A stretch of DNA of 64,000 bases from JBBSDP01 sp963754335 (GTDB taxonomy: Bacteria > Planctomycetota > Phycisphaerae > Tepidisphaerales > Tepidisphaeraceae): assembly GCA_963754335.1 (NCBI GenBank), contig CAVWFQ010000009.1, positions 310,001 to 374,000 on the forward strand, read 5' to 3'. Of this stretch, positions 39,977 to 49,054 are shown piece after piece. Below the pieces are notes generated by a model. It worked only from the letters and a program-made list of their open reading frames with translations. It did no database searches and had not been told where the DNA came from. Position numbers and translations under genes: made by a program. Every line of letters starts with the position of its first letter. The stretch's first letter is position 1.

Positions 39977-40056
39977 CCGCGGATGAACGCGGATCAATGC
40001 AAAATAATTCGGATCTCTTTCCCTTCCGATCCGCGTTCATCAGCGTTGATCCGCGG
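39977..40056. repeat. REPIN-like inverted pair (CCGCGGATGAACGCGGATC)
   Basis: Left unit CCGCGGATGAACGCGGATCA at 39977-39996 pairs with GATCCGCGTTCATCAGCGTT plus GATCCGCGG at 40028-40056. The right-hand unit overlaps the last codons and the stop of the DUF2252 gene, so it contributes the C-terminal residues ADQR. Confidence 0.75.
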
Positions 40057-41172
40057 CAGCCTTCTCTTTCTCTTCCTGCTCTTCGGTCGCCAGCCGCCAC
40101 TCTTCGAAATCGTTGAGCGTGGCTTTCACCATCTTTTTGGCCAGTTCGTGCAGCCAGTCGCTGGGGCGCGATTTGAGATCCTGGCGAATCTTTTTTGCGG
40201 CGCTTCAGTGCCGAGATGAATATTGGCGGTTTCAAAACCCATCGCCGCGAGCAATCGCGATTCCTCGCCCACGTGCGTTAGCGAGCCCAGCTCGATGCGC
40301 GAGCAGTCGGGCGCGAGTCGGCGCGACAGCCAGCTTCCTTCGACGCAAACCATCGGGTCGGGACAACGGACAGCGCGGGCAAGAATCTTTTCGTACAGAA
40401 TTGCCTTATCTTTACTGTCCCAGGCCCAGGCACATGCGGAGGGGGCGAGGGATTTGGCTTCGCGGGCGATGTTTCCGCCCCGGTATTCAGCCAGGGCAAT
40501 GAACCGCTGATGTCCCAGGCTCCCCAGCCCTTTTACCCGCTGAACCACCTGATACTTCAGCTTCGCCTCCGGCAGGAGGCGTTCGATGGCCGCCTTCGCT
40601 CCGGGAGGAATTGGCATCGCGGCGTTGGGCGCTTCATGCATTCGCTGCCAGAAGTTCACAGGATTTCGGAGCTCATTGTGCGCCAGCGCGCTCAGCCAGG
40701 TGTTGTGTTCGCCGAGGACGAAAGGGCGGCCCCCTTGTGTAATCGCCTGCCGATATCCCTCCAGCAACGCTGCACAGGCTTCTCGCGAGTTGATCGTGAT
40801 TCCAGGGCCCATTCGCGCGATCATCACGCTGGCAGCGAGGCGAACGAGATCAAACGTAAAAGGTAGTTCGTAAGCCTCATCGAAATCGTTGACGCCCCAG
40901 ATGAGCCGCCCCTCCGCGTCGCGCCATGTGCCGAAATTCTCAATGTGAAGATCCCCGACAGCCAGCACCTGAGGCGCTTTGGCGGCGTCACCCGCGAAAT
41001 CGGGCCAAAGCTGGGCCCAGCGATAGAACGTGGCCCGCAGGAAAGGAAACGGAGACGCGGCCATCTGGACATGTTTGATCGTCACGTGCTCGGCGATCAA
41101 ATTCATTCTCTGACCAAGCCACGCTTCGTAGGATTCGGTCGCCTTGCGGATATGCATTTCGGTATAGTTCAA
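40040..41172 (-). CDS. DUF2252 family protein (one frameshift)
   Basis: A kinase-fold-like family of unknown role. Motifs include SPFPFLRATFYR, LAVGDLHIENFGTW (resembling the HGDLHxxN catalytic loop of aminoglycoside-type kinases) and VNDFDEAYELPFTFDLVRL (resembling the metal-binding DFD/DFE). The frame ends at 40126. Adding one A to the A6 run near 40190 gives KKIRQDLKSRPSDWLHELAK and ends ADQR at 40040, the usual C-terminal helix. Start ATG 41172 gives a protein of about 375 residues. It is next to, and divergent from, the TPR gene at 41280. Confidence 0.8.
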
Positions 41173-41279
41173 CCGGAATTGATTGGTCTGGCAAACGCGG
41201 GGAGGATAAACTTGTCATAAGAGTAGGGCTATTTCGCGTCGGGGGAGATTTCGTCCGCCGGCGCCTTGTGGAGCTCAGG

Positions 41280-42640
41280 ATGAGAACCCTCCCGCGTTAC
41301 GGATTCTGGTTTTCATTAATCACCTTTCTTGCGATGTCCTGCTTCGCGGACGTTGTCCATCTCAAGGACGGCGGTCGCCTTGAGGGGGAAATCAAAAAGA
41401 CGGAAGACGGCTATCGGGTGACCGATGGGGGGGGAACGGTCACGATGGTGAATTCCGAACGCGTTGCTTCGATCGAAGTGCGCCCGCAGGCCGGGGTCGA
41501 TGCGTCGGCGGCCCGCCTGGCCTCCCTTCGCCGGGCCGTCGAAAACCAGGACGACATCAAGAAAATTCTCGATCGATATGCGTCGTTCATGACGCAAAAC
41601 GCCGGCACGCCGGCTGTCATAGATGCGCAGGCCGATGTCGACCTTTGGCATGATCGTCAGGCAAAGGGACTCGTCAAAGTCGGGACGAAGTGGATGAGCA
41701 AGGAGGAACGCGACGGATTGCAGGAAAAATCGCTCGGGGTGGCGGAACAGTTGCTCCAGACGATCAAGCAGGGACGAATGAAAGAGGCGACAACCGTCCT
41801 GGACAATGCCCTGGCCGACAATCCAACCAATATTTCCCTGCTCTACCTGCGTGGCGTGCTTCTCTATCGGCAGGAACAGCTTCCCGGTTCTCGCAAAGCA
41901 TTTGAATCCGTGTCGGCGGCCGCCGCCGACCATGCGCCGACGCTCAACAACCTTGCGGTGATTCTCTACCGGCAGAACGCCCCGGTCGCGGCCCTGGCGC
42001 AGTATGACCGGGCGATGCTCGCCGCTCCGGGAAGCCGGGAGATTCTCGATAACGTCGCCGAGGCGCTCAATGCCCTTCCGGAGGATCAGCGTAAATCGCA
42101 GGTGGTGAAGAAGGTCGTCCGCCATTTTAAGGAGCAGGACGACGACCTGCAGAAAAAGATGTCAGAGCGCGGCCTGGTGAGGTGGGGCGCCACATGGGTG
42201 ACCGACGCGCAATATGCCAAGCTTCAGGAAGAAGAACGGAAAATCAAGGACAAGCTCGATCAGATGTCGCGCGATTATGATTCGGTGCAGGCCGGCATCG
42301 TCGGCCTCGACCGCCGTGTTCGTGACGATCAGCAGGAGATGCAATTGATCGATCAGTCCACGCTGACGACCGATCGGGAGGGAAACGTCGTTCGGCTGCC
42401 GTATCCGGCGCGGTATTACGATCTCCGCCGCGAGATCGCGTCGCTGTTGTCAGAGCGGGCAGCGCGGTCGCGGATCTGGAGCATCTTCGCCGCGATGCCA
42501 AAGCCGTCCAGCAGCAGTTGCCGGTAGCACGCTACACCGGAATTCAGAAAATCATCGATGCCGAGGGAATGCCGGTGGTTGCGATGCGTCTGCCCGATAC
42601 GAGGCCAGCCGCGGCGCGAGAGGACGTAGCGGCGCCATAG
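41280..42640 (+). CDS. Secreted TPR protein (one frameshift)
   Basis: The ATG at 41280 has GGAG 6 bp upstream and gives MRTLPRYGFWFSLITFLAMS, a signal peptide ending near CFAD. A small SH3-like beta domain follows (VVHLKDGGRLEGEIKKTEDG to VASIEV), seen in many planctomycete proteins. TPR helices span about residues 160-270 (AAADHAPTLNNLAVILYRQN, AALAQYDRAMLAAPGSREIL) and the C-terminal part is coiled-coil. Adding one G near 42462 gives ERAARVADLEHLRRD and ends at 42640 instead of 42527. Likely a periplasmic scaffold. Confidence 0.7.
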
Positions 42641-42655
42641 AGACCGCTGCGCCGC

Positions 42656-42810
42656 AAATTCCAAATCCCAAGCACCAAAGCCCAAAAAATTTCCAAATCC
42701 CAAAGAAGAAAATTTCAAACAGGAGCGATCTGAGCGCGCTGTATTCGCTTGGTCTTTGGAATTTGGTTCTTGGAATTGTTTTGGGCTTTGGTGTTTGGGC
42801 TTTGGAATTT
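42656..42810. repeat. Long imperfect inverted repeat (about 55-bp arms)
   Basis: Left arm 42656-42705 (AAATTCCAAATCCCAAGCAC and onward) is mirrored by right arm 42754-42810 (ending TTGGGCTTTGGAATTT), with about 48 bp between. The arms are built from short CCAAA/TTTGG units. Non-coding and MITE-like in size, with no transposase inside. It lies exactly where a hicA partner gene might be expected next to hicB. Confidence 0.75.
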
Positions 42811-42869
42811 TCAGCGCCAGGAAGCGCACAGTCACCCTGTCTTTCCAGGCCGTTTCCGAAAAACCTTAA

Positions 42870-43118
42870 TCAGGCGTGCGCCCGAGCGGTCGTTTCGTTC
42901 ACGTCGATCTCGATCAATTCCTGGATGCAGTTGGCGTTCATTCCCAGGCGCGCCTCGTCTCGATGGATATCGACCATCAGGCGCAACGAATCGCGCAGGT
43001 TCTCGCGACATTCATCGAGCGAGCGGCCCTGCGTGATGGTCCCGGGGATTTCTTCAACCCACCCAACAAAACAGCCGTTGGCTTCGGGCTTGATGATTGT
43101 GTGGTAAAATTGCTTCAT
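42870..43118 (-). CDS. HicB-family antitoxin-like protein (orphan)
   Basis: 82 residues from ATG 43118 (MKQFYHTIIKPEANGCFVGW). It has the HicB-like fold signature: beta strands with GCFVGWVEEIPGTITQG, then the helix SLDECRENLRDSLRLMVD. A longer upstream frame adds 19 residues of no family character. HicB proteins neutralise the RNase HicA, normally encoded beside them. No hicA is recognisable on either side; an inverted repeat takes up the downstream space. It may be a solitary regulator or the survivor of a broken toxin-antitoxin pair. Confidence 0.75.
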   Translation of the reverse strand: MKQFYHTIIKPEANGCFVGWVEEIPGTITQGRSLDECRENLRDSLRLMVDIHRDEARLGMNANCIQELIEIDVNETTARAHA

Positions 43119-43278
43119 AGTGACTATATCTTGCCCAACTTGACACGGTGCAGTCAAGTTAAACCCGACTGCCATGGCGGCGTATTGTTATTATCCGAAT
43201 CCCATGCTATTCGATTGCAGACCCAGACGCCGATACACACCTTGAGGTTATCGGGCTTCTGCTGAGGACCAGATTGAA

Positions 43279-45235
43279 ATGAACGCTACGACGGAACCGA
43301 CCGCAAACGAACACTCGGGAGTCTCGAACGCCAAACGAACGCTGACGCTGCCATCGGTGACGATCCGCTTCGCTGGAGACAGCGGAGACGGGATGCAGCT
43401 TGCCGGCACGCAGTTCACCGACACCTCGGCGCTCATCGGCAACGACATCAGCACGCTGCCGGATTTCCCGGCCGAGATCCGCGCCTGCCGGCACGCTGGC
43501 TGGCGTCAGCGGATATCAGCTCCACTTTTCCAGCACGGAAATATTCACACCCGGGGACATGGTCGACGCGCTCATCGCCATGAATCCGGCGGCGCTGCGC
43601 ACCAACGTCCGCTCGGTGAAAACCGGCGGGATCGTGATCGTCAACGAAGATGCCTTCGCGCCCGGCGATTTGAAAAAGGCGGGATACGAATCCAATCCGC
43701 TCGATGACGGAACGCTCAAAGGCTACCGCCTCATCCGCATCCCCATCGACAAGTTGAACGCGGCCGCCGCTAAAGAAACCGGGCTTGGCGCCAAGGACCT
43801 GGATCGCTGCAAGAACATGTTCGCGCTGGGACTGTGCTGCTGGCTCTACGGGCGTCCGATCGAACCGACGCTCGAACATCTGAAACAAAAGTTCGGCAAG
43901 AAGCCCGCCGTGCTGCAGGCCAATACCCTTGTTCTCAAAGCCGGCTTTCACTACGGCGAAACCACCGAGCTTTTCGCCGAAAAATATGAAGTCCCCAAGG
44001 CCCGCCTCGCGCCGGGCAAGTATCGGAAGATCACCGGCAACGAAGCGACCGCCATCGGCATGATCACGGCGGCCCACCTGGCCGGCAAGGAATTGATCTA
44101 CTGCAGCTATCCCATCACGCCCGCCAGCGACATCCTTCACTATCTGTCGGCGGAGAAAAACTACGGGGTGGTGACGTTTCAGGCGGAAGATGAAATCGCC
44201 GCGATCGGAGCGGCGATCGGAGCCTCGTTTGGAGGCCAGCTCGGTTGCACCGGCACCAGCGGGCCGGGAATCGCGCTCAAGAGCGAAGCGATCGGGCTTG
44301 CGGTGATGACCGAGCTTCCCCTCGTGATCATCAACGTGCAGCGGGGCGGGCCCAGCACCGGGCTTCCGACCAAGACCGAACAATCCGATCTGCTCCAGGT
44401 CCTTTACGGGCGCAACGGCGAAAGTCCGGTTCCCGTGATCGCGGCCGCCTCTCCATCGGATTGCTTTGCCGCAGTAATCGAGGCGTTCACCATCGCCGTC
44501 AAGTACATGACGCCGGTCATCTTCCTGAGCGATGGGTACATCGCCAACGGCGCGGAGCCGTGGATGGTTCCCGATCTGGCAAAGCTGCCCAAGATCGCGA
44601 TTCATCATCCGACCGAGCCGAATGATCCGAACGGCTACATGCCGTATAAGCGCGACGAGCACCTGGTTCGTCCCTGGGGCATTCCCGGCACTCCTGGACT
44701 CGAGCATCGCATCGGCGGGCTCGAAAAACAGGACGTGACCGGCAACGTCAATTACGAGCCGCTCAATCACGAGAAAATGGTTCATCTGCGAGCCGATAAG
44801 GTCGCCGGCATTAAACCGGTAGGGCCCGATCTGCTCTGGACCGGCCCGGAGAGTGGAGAGGTGCTGATCGTCGGATGGGGCAGCACTTTCGGCGCGATCA
44901 AGGCGGCTACACTCGAATTGCAAAATGAGGGAATGCGGGCGGCCGCCTGCCACATTCGATATCTCAATCCGCTGCCGGAGCGGTTGCCCGAATTGATGCG
45001 CCGCTTCAAACATGTTCTGGTCCCGGAGATGAACCTCGGGCAGCTTCGATTGCTGCTTCGCGGGCATTTCCTGATCGACGCCAAGGGACTGAACAAGGTG
45101 AAGGGTCAGCCGTTCACCATTCACGAAATCAAGCACGCAGTCCTTCATCTGGTGGCGGGCAAAGCCGGAGCGGAAGAAGTGAAAGTTCCGACCGAAACGG
45201 TCATGGCCGAAAACCCTGGCGCCAATGCGGGGTGA
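43279..45235 (+). CDS. korA: 2-oxoacid:ferredoxin oxidoreductase alpha subunit, gamma-alpha fusion (one frameshift)
   Basis: Part of the thiamine-diphosphate enzyme that decarboxylates 2-oxoglutarate (or pyruvate) with reduction of ferredoxin. The N-terminal gamma domain has IRFAGDSGDGMQLAG and LPDFPAEIRA. The frame then changes near 43490, and restoring C's gives APAGTLAGVSGYQL. The alpha domain follows: GNEATAIGMITAAHLAG, YPITPASDILHYL, GTSGPGIALKSEAIGLA and NVQRGGPSTGLPTKTEQSDL. Length and order match KorA. The beta subunit is 63 bp downstream. No delta (2x4Fe-4S) subunit is present, as expected for the two-subunit type. Confidence 0.9.
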
Positions 45236-45298
45236 TCTGTTCTTGAGATTGGAGAACCGCAAGAACAGTCTGTTGAATCATCGAGTAATGAGAACATC

Positions 45299-46324
45299 AT
45301 GAGCATCGCCCCGACCCAACCGTTGTCTGTACTCAAGGCTGCCGACTACGCCTCCGACCAGGACGTGCGCTGGTGCCCCGGCTGCGGCGACTACTCCATC
45401 CTCGCCCAGATGAAAAAAGTCTGCGCCAAACTCGGCATGGACCGAAGCAAGACCGTGTTCGTATCAGGCATCGGTTGCTCGAGCCGCTTTCCGTACTACA
45501 TGAACACGTACGGCTTCCACTCGATTCACGGCCGCGCCCCAACGTTCGCCACCGGCCTGAAGCTTGCCCGGCCGGAGCTGAATATCTGGATGGTCACCGG
45601 CGACGGCGACGGCCTGTCGATCGGCGGCAACCATCTGATGCACATCATCCGCCGAAATGTGGATGTGAAAATTCTCCTGTTCAACAACCGCATTTACGGT
45701 CTGACCAAGGGCCAATACTCTCCGACCAGCGAGAAGGGGAAAAAGACCAAGAGCAGCCCGATGGGATCGCCGGAATACCCGATTCGTCCGATCAGCATCG
45801 CGATCGGAGCCGAGGCGTCATTCGCCGCCCGCGCGGTCGATATCGACATCAAACATCTGGAATACGTTCTGGAGCGGGCCGCGAAGCATGTAGGGACGGC
45901 CTTTGTCGAGATCTATCAGAACTGCAACATCTTCAATGACGGCGCGTTTAGCTACGCGACCGACAAGACGACCAAGACGGATACCACCGTCTATCTCGAG
46001 CATGGCAAGCCGCTCATCTTCGGCAAGGACGGCTCCCGCGGCATCCGTCTCAACGGGATTACGCCGGAGGTTGTGGAAACGCGTACCGTCAAACCCGACG
46101 ATCTGCTGATCCACGATGAAAAGGCCGCCGATCCGAGCCTCGCATTTATGCTCAGCCGGATGCGTCACCCCGAATTCCCCGAGCCGCTCGGCGTCTTCCG
46201 CGCGGTCGATCATGTCCGCTATGTTGATCTTGTTCGGTCACAGTTGGCAGAAGCGAAAGCCAAGTCCGGCCCGGGTGACGTTCAGGAACTGATCATGGGT
46301 GATGAGACGTGGACGGTGGAGTAA
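45299..46324 (+). CDS. korB: 2-oxoacid:ferredoxin oxidoreductase beta subunit
   Basis: 341 residues. It carries the thiamine diphosphate site (MVTGDGDGLSIGGNHL, then NNRIYGLTKGQYSPTS) and the cluster-ligating CPGCGD (Cys26, Cys29) with a further Cys in GIGCSSR. It pairs with the alpha subunit immediately upstream. By overall similarity to KorB, 2-oxoglutarate is the best guess for substrate, which would give the organism a ferredoxin-dependent step in its citric acid cycle; pyruvate cannot be excluded. Confidence 0.92.
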   Translation: MSIAPTQPLSVLKAADYASDQDVRWCPGCGDYSILAQMKKVCAKLGMDRSKTVFVSGIGCSSRFPYYMNTYGFHSIHGRAPTFATGLKLARPELNIWMVTGDGDGLSIGGNHLMHIIRRNVDVKILLFNNRIYGLTKGQYSPTSEKGKKTKSSPMGSPEYPIRPISIAIGAEASFAARAVDIDIKHLEYVLERAAKHVGTAFVEIYQNCNIFNDGAFSYATDKTTKTDTTVYLEHGKPLIFGKDGSRGIRLNGITPEVVETRTVKPDDLLIHDEKAADPSLAFMLSRMRHPEFPEPLGVFRAVDHVRYVDLVRSQLAEAKAKSGPGDVQELIMGDETWTVE

Positions 46325-46345
46325 TTCGTTTTTCCCAAATCTTTA

Positions 46346-46467
46346 AGAGCCGCGCACGTAGTAAGCGGGAATGTTTTCCCGTTTACCAAACACTTTCCCG
46401 CTTACTTCGTGCGGCTCTTTGTTTGCTGGAAGGGATTGTTTCCCGTTTACCAAACGCTTTCCCGCTT
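46346..46467. repeat. REPIN-like hairpin plus half copy, same family as 23617
   Basis: Left arm CGCACGTAGTAAGCGGGA pairs with TCCCGCTTACTTCGTGCG across a loop with CCGTTTACCAAACAC. A further half unit (CCCGTTTACCAAACGCTTTC) follows. Like the copy at 23617-23760 it has one full hairpin plus one half and lies between convergent genes. Confidence 0.75.
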
Positions 46468-46478
46468 GAGCGGGGGAG

Positions 46479-47081
46479 CTACGAACGAAGATTCAAAAAC
46501 TCCATCATGTTCTGATCGAAGATCTTCTGCGCTTTCGGATCGCTCAGCGGCAGCCGCAATTCGTTGATCAGCTTGGTTCCCATTCCGATCCATTCCCGCC
46601 AGCAGTCGGCGCAGATCTTCTCGTAAATCTCACGCCCCTGGGCATTGCTGAAAGGGGGCGAGGGAAGTTTTCGCGCTACGCGATTGCATCGGCGGCAGAG
46701 GACCTGCCCCTCGCCGACGGCCGTAGGAGCCGTCGCCTGTTTCAGCTCGGGAACGGGCGCGCCCAGTTCCTTCAGCTTTTGAATCATGTCATTTCGCGGC
46801 ATCAAGTCGCCGCGTGAATCGGCGGTTTTGACCCCTTGCGTCAGGCGTTCGACGGCGGCGTCGCGCTGGCCGAGTTTCAGCAACGCCGCGCCGAGCAGGT
46901 CATAGGCCTTGCTGAGATTCGCGTTCAATTCGAGGCAGCGATTCAGGCTCGCCGCGGCCGGACCCCATTCGCCGGCATCGAGATACGCCCGGCCCAGCGA
47001 GAAGTGTCCCAGTTCGTTGTTGGGATCCGCCTCGGCCATTTTCTTGAACTGTTCGATTCGACTCGCGTTTTCCGCCATCAT
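46479..47081 (-). CDS. TPR protein fused to a YggX-like Fe(II)-trafficking domain
   Basis: 200 residues in two parts. Residues 1-110 are TPR helices (ELGHFSLGRAYLDAGEWGPA, KAYDLLGAALLKLGQRDA). Residues about 130-200 contain CRRCNRVARKLPSPPF, GREIYEKICADCWREWIGM, TKLINELRLPLSDPKAQK and MMEFLNL. That order matches YggX (small Fe(II)-trafficking / oxidative protection proteins) but adds a CxxC and a CxxC-like CADC not present in E. coli YggX, so it probably binds zinc or iron. It lies 13 bp downstream of folE on the same strand. Confidence 0.75.
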   Translation of the reverse strand: MMAENASRIEQFKKMAEADPNNELGHFSLGRAYLDAGEWGPAAASLNRCLELNANLSKAYDLLGAALLKLGQRDAAVERLTQGVKTADSRGDLMPRNDMIQKLKELGAPVPELKQATAPTAVGEGQVLCRRCNRVARKLPSPPFSNAQGREIYEKICADCWREWIGMGTKLINELRLPLSDPKAQKIFDQNMMEFLNLRS

Positions 47082-47094
47082 TGACCTCGTTGAT

Positions 47095-47748
47095 TTAGAT
47101 TCGCTGCCCGTCTTTCGCGTGAATCAGCGACAGGATTTCCGATCGGCTTGCGGCGTTCTCCTTGAAGATGCCGCGGAGGGCGCTGGTGACCATTGTACTT
47201 CCGTGCTTCTTGGCGCCGCGAATCGTCATGCAGGTGTGAACGGCTTCGATCACGCACGCCGCTCCGATCGGCTGGAGTTCTTCCATCAGCGCGTCGGCAA
47301 TCTGGGTGGTGAGGCGTTCCTGGACTTGCGGTCGTCGGGCGAATCCCTCAACAAGCCTGGCCAGTTTGCTCAATCCCACCACCCGTCCGTCGGGCAGATA
47401 GGCAACATGAGCACGACCGGTGAAAGGAAGAAGATGGTGCTCACAGAGCGAAGAGAATTCGATGTTGCGCAACAGGACCACTTCGTCATAGCGTTCGTGA
47501 AAGATCGTGTGTAAATGCCGGCGTGGATCGGTTCGCAGGCCGGACATCAGCTCCGCATAGGCGCGGGCCACGCGAGCCGGCGTCTGGAGCAAACCCTCCC
47601 GGTTGGGATCTTCGCCAACGGCAATCAGGATCTCCCGGACCGCCTTCTCAATGCGGACGTGATCGACCGTTGCGTCAAGTTCGGCGCGGATCCCATCTCC
47701 ATTATTTGGTTGACTGCTCTGCTTTTCGCTGTTCCGCGCCAATTCCAT
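47095..47748 (-). CDS. folE: GTP cyclohydrolase I FolE
   Basis: Converts GTP to dihydroneopterin triphosphate for folate or queuosine precursors. I choose ATG 47748 (MELARNSEKQ), which has GAGGG 5 bp upstream; ATG 47766 is possible and adds six residues. Motifs are ILIAVGEDPNREGLLQTPAR, FSSLCEHHLLPFTG (zinc Cys/His), LSKLARLVEGFARRPQVQER and the second zinc site ACVIEAVHTCMTIRG. A long low-complexity start (about 25 residues) precedes the domain. Queuosine needs this enzyme too, which fits the GluQ-RS gene in the window. Confidence 0.95.
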   Translation of the reverse strand: MELARNSEKQSSQPNNGDGIRAELDATVDHVRIEKAVREILIAVGEDPNREGLLQTPARVARAYAELMSGLRTDPRRHLHTIFHERYDEVVLLRNIEFSSLCEHHLLPFTGRAHVAYLPDGRVVGLSKLARLVEGFARRPQVQERLTTQIADALMEELQPIGAACVIEAVHTCMTIRGAKKHGSTMVTSALRGIFKENAASRSEILSLIHAKDGQRI

Positions 47749-47928
47749 GAATCCCTCGCTCCGCATCGTTCATTTTGATGCTCTCGGACGGGAGGATTAT
47801 AGGCAAAGCGAACTGGAGTGGTACGCGATCGCGGGACCAGTCGAAAAATGAATTGGGAAACGCGGCCCTGCGGGCCTGCCGCTAAAAGGGGGGATGCGAC
47901 TCCGAACGTTGCGCCGGGTCACCATGGT

Positions 47929-48768
47929 TCAAACTTCTTTTTGTTTGAAATTCCAGAGTCGGAGCTTCTCGCAGATCAGACAACCGACAAAAAGTGGATT
48001 ATTGCGCAGATATCGCTTCCAGAGCCGTTTGGGTTCGGTGATGAGCCGGAAAAGCCATTCCATCCCGGATTTTTGAATCCAGCGCGGCGCTGCTTCTTGA
48101 GCCCGGCGTGAAAATCGAACGCCGCGCCGACACCGATGAGGACCGGCGCTTTCAGTTTCTGGGTGTGCGACCCCATCCAGCGCCTCCTGTTTCGGCGTGC
48201 TGAGGCCGACCCAGACGATGTCAGCGTCCGTCGCGTCGATGATCTGCATGATTTCGCGATCTTCTTCACTGGACAGTTGGCGGAAGGGGGGGCAATACGT
48301 CCCGACGATCTGGATCCCCGCAAACCGTTCCTCAAGCTTTTGCTTGAGTAAAACGGCAACGCCGTCCGCGCCGCCATAAAGAAAATGGCGATGCCCCTTG
48401 GCGACGGACTGCTCGCAGACCGCGGCCATCAGATCCGGCCCGTAGACGCGGGTGACATCCTTGAACCCGGCCCACTTGCTCAGCCAGACCATCGGCATGC
48501 CGTCCGGCGTGACAAGACCGGCCTCATTATGGATCTTTTTGAGTTCCGGGTCCTGCTGGGATTCCATCACCCCATGAACGCCGGTCACGCAGACATAGTG
48601 GTGCTCCCGGCGGCTGATCCAGCCGTCGATGCAATCGACCGCAGCCGGAATATTGATCGGGCTGACGCCAACGCCCAGAACATGACATCGCACCGATTCG
48701 ATGGGCGTTTCGGATGCGTCGGCCTGGGCCGAAACATTGCGTCCTTCCTGAATGATCGACAACGACAT
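47929..48768 (-). CDS. WecG/TagA/CpsF family glycosyltransferase (two compensating frameshifts)
   Basis: Transfers a sugar, often N-acetylmannosamine(uronate), to a polyprenyl-linked intermediate at the cytoplasmic membrane. Start ATG 48768 has GGAG upstream; ATG 48801 is an alternative without one. Motifs are GVGVSPINIPAAVDCID, CVTGVHGVMES, GLVTPDGMPMVW, RVYGPDLMAAVC, FLYGGADGVA and WVGLSTPKQE. A +1 change near 48190 and a -1 change near 48095 hide the middle; the true middle reads RWMGSHTQKLKAPVLIGVGA then AFDFHAG. The end EWLFRLITEPKRLWKRYL is normal. It probably acts in exopolysaccharide or teichoic-type glycan synthesis. Confidence 0.88.
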   Translation of the reverse strand: MSLSIIQEGRNVSAQADASETPIESVRCHVLGVGVSPINIPAAVDCIDGWISRREHHYVCVTGVHGVMESQQDPELKKIHNEAGLVTPDGMPMVWLSKWAGFKDVTRVYGPDLMAAVCEQSVAKGHRHFLYGGADGVAVLLKQKLEERFAGIQIVGTYCPPFRQLSSEEDREIMQIIDATDADIVWVGLSTPKQEALDGVAHPETESAGPHRCRRGVRFSRRAQEAAPRWIQKSGMEWLFRLITEPKRLWKRYLRNNPLFVGCLICEKLRLWNFKQKEV

Positions 48769-48875
48769 TTTCTCACGCTCCAAAACTTGCGCGGTCTGCA
48801 TTGTAGCATTATCGGCAGAATCGGGGCCATCTCAGAGTTGACCGAACACTCCGGTTTGGCGGCCTTGGTGAGGCA

Positions 48876-48905
48876 AATGTCCCACAATGTCCCAAAATGT
48901 CACAA
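48876..48905 (+). repeat. Three tandem 10-bp direct repeats (AATGTCCCAM type)
   Basis: AATGTCCCAC, AATGTCCCAA and AATGTCACAA are arranged head to tail with a 10-bp period in the divergent promoter region between the wecG-like and glycosyltransferase 2 genes. An AT-rich stretch (about 48905-48955) follows. Likely a helix-face-aligned protein binding site. The arrangement resembles 8719-8748. Confidence 0.55.
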
Positions 48906-48907
48906 CT

Positions 48908-48950
48908 TTCTATATTGTTCATCAATATTTTGCTTATATCTTAATTATAA
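48908..48950 (+). promoter_or_regulatory. Candidate promoter, AT-rich
   Basis: An AT-rich patch follows the triple repeat. TTGTTC, a 16-bp gap and TATCTT resemble a -35/-10 pair reading toward the glycosyltransferase at 49055. The patch stands out from GC-rich surroundings. Planctomycete promoters are poorly defined, so this is a suggestion only. Confidence 0.3.
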
Positions 48951-49054
48951 AGGTGGTTAAAGTGGATCCTGTCTGGAATACCGCGGCGAGGCAAACACCG
49001 CAAATCGGTCAGACGGGTTGACCGCCGACCACGGCGGAGCTATTCAAAGCCGGC

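Noticed and set aside
42640..42869. A degraded hicA gene downstream of hicB
   Set aside because: A frame reading GLERQGDCALPG is only vaguely HicA-like and runs into the inverted repeat; no convincing start or fold.
43448..45262. 604-codon frame antisense to korA
   Set aside because: It mirrors a well-conserved gene and has an Arg/Gly/His-rich shadow composition; the plus strand carries all the family motifs.
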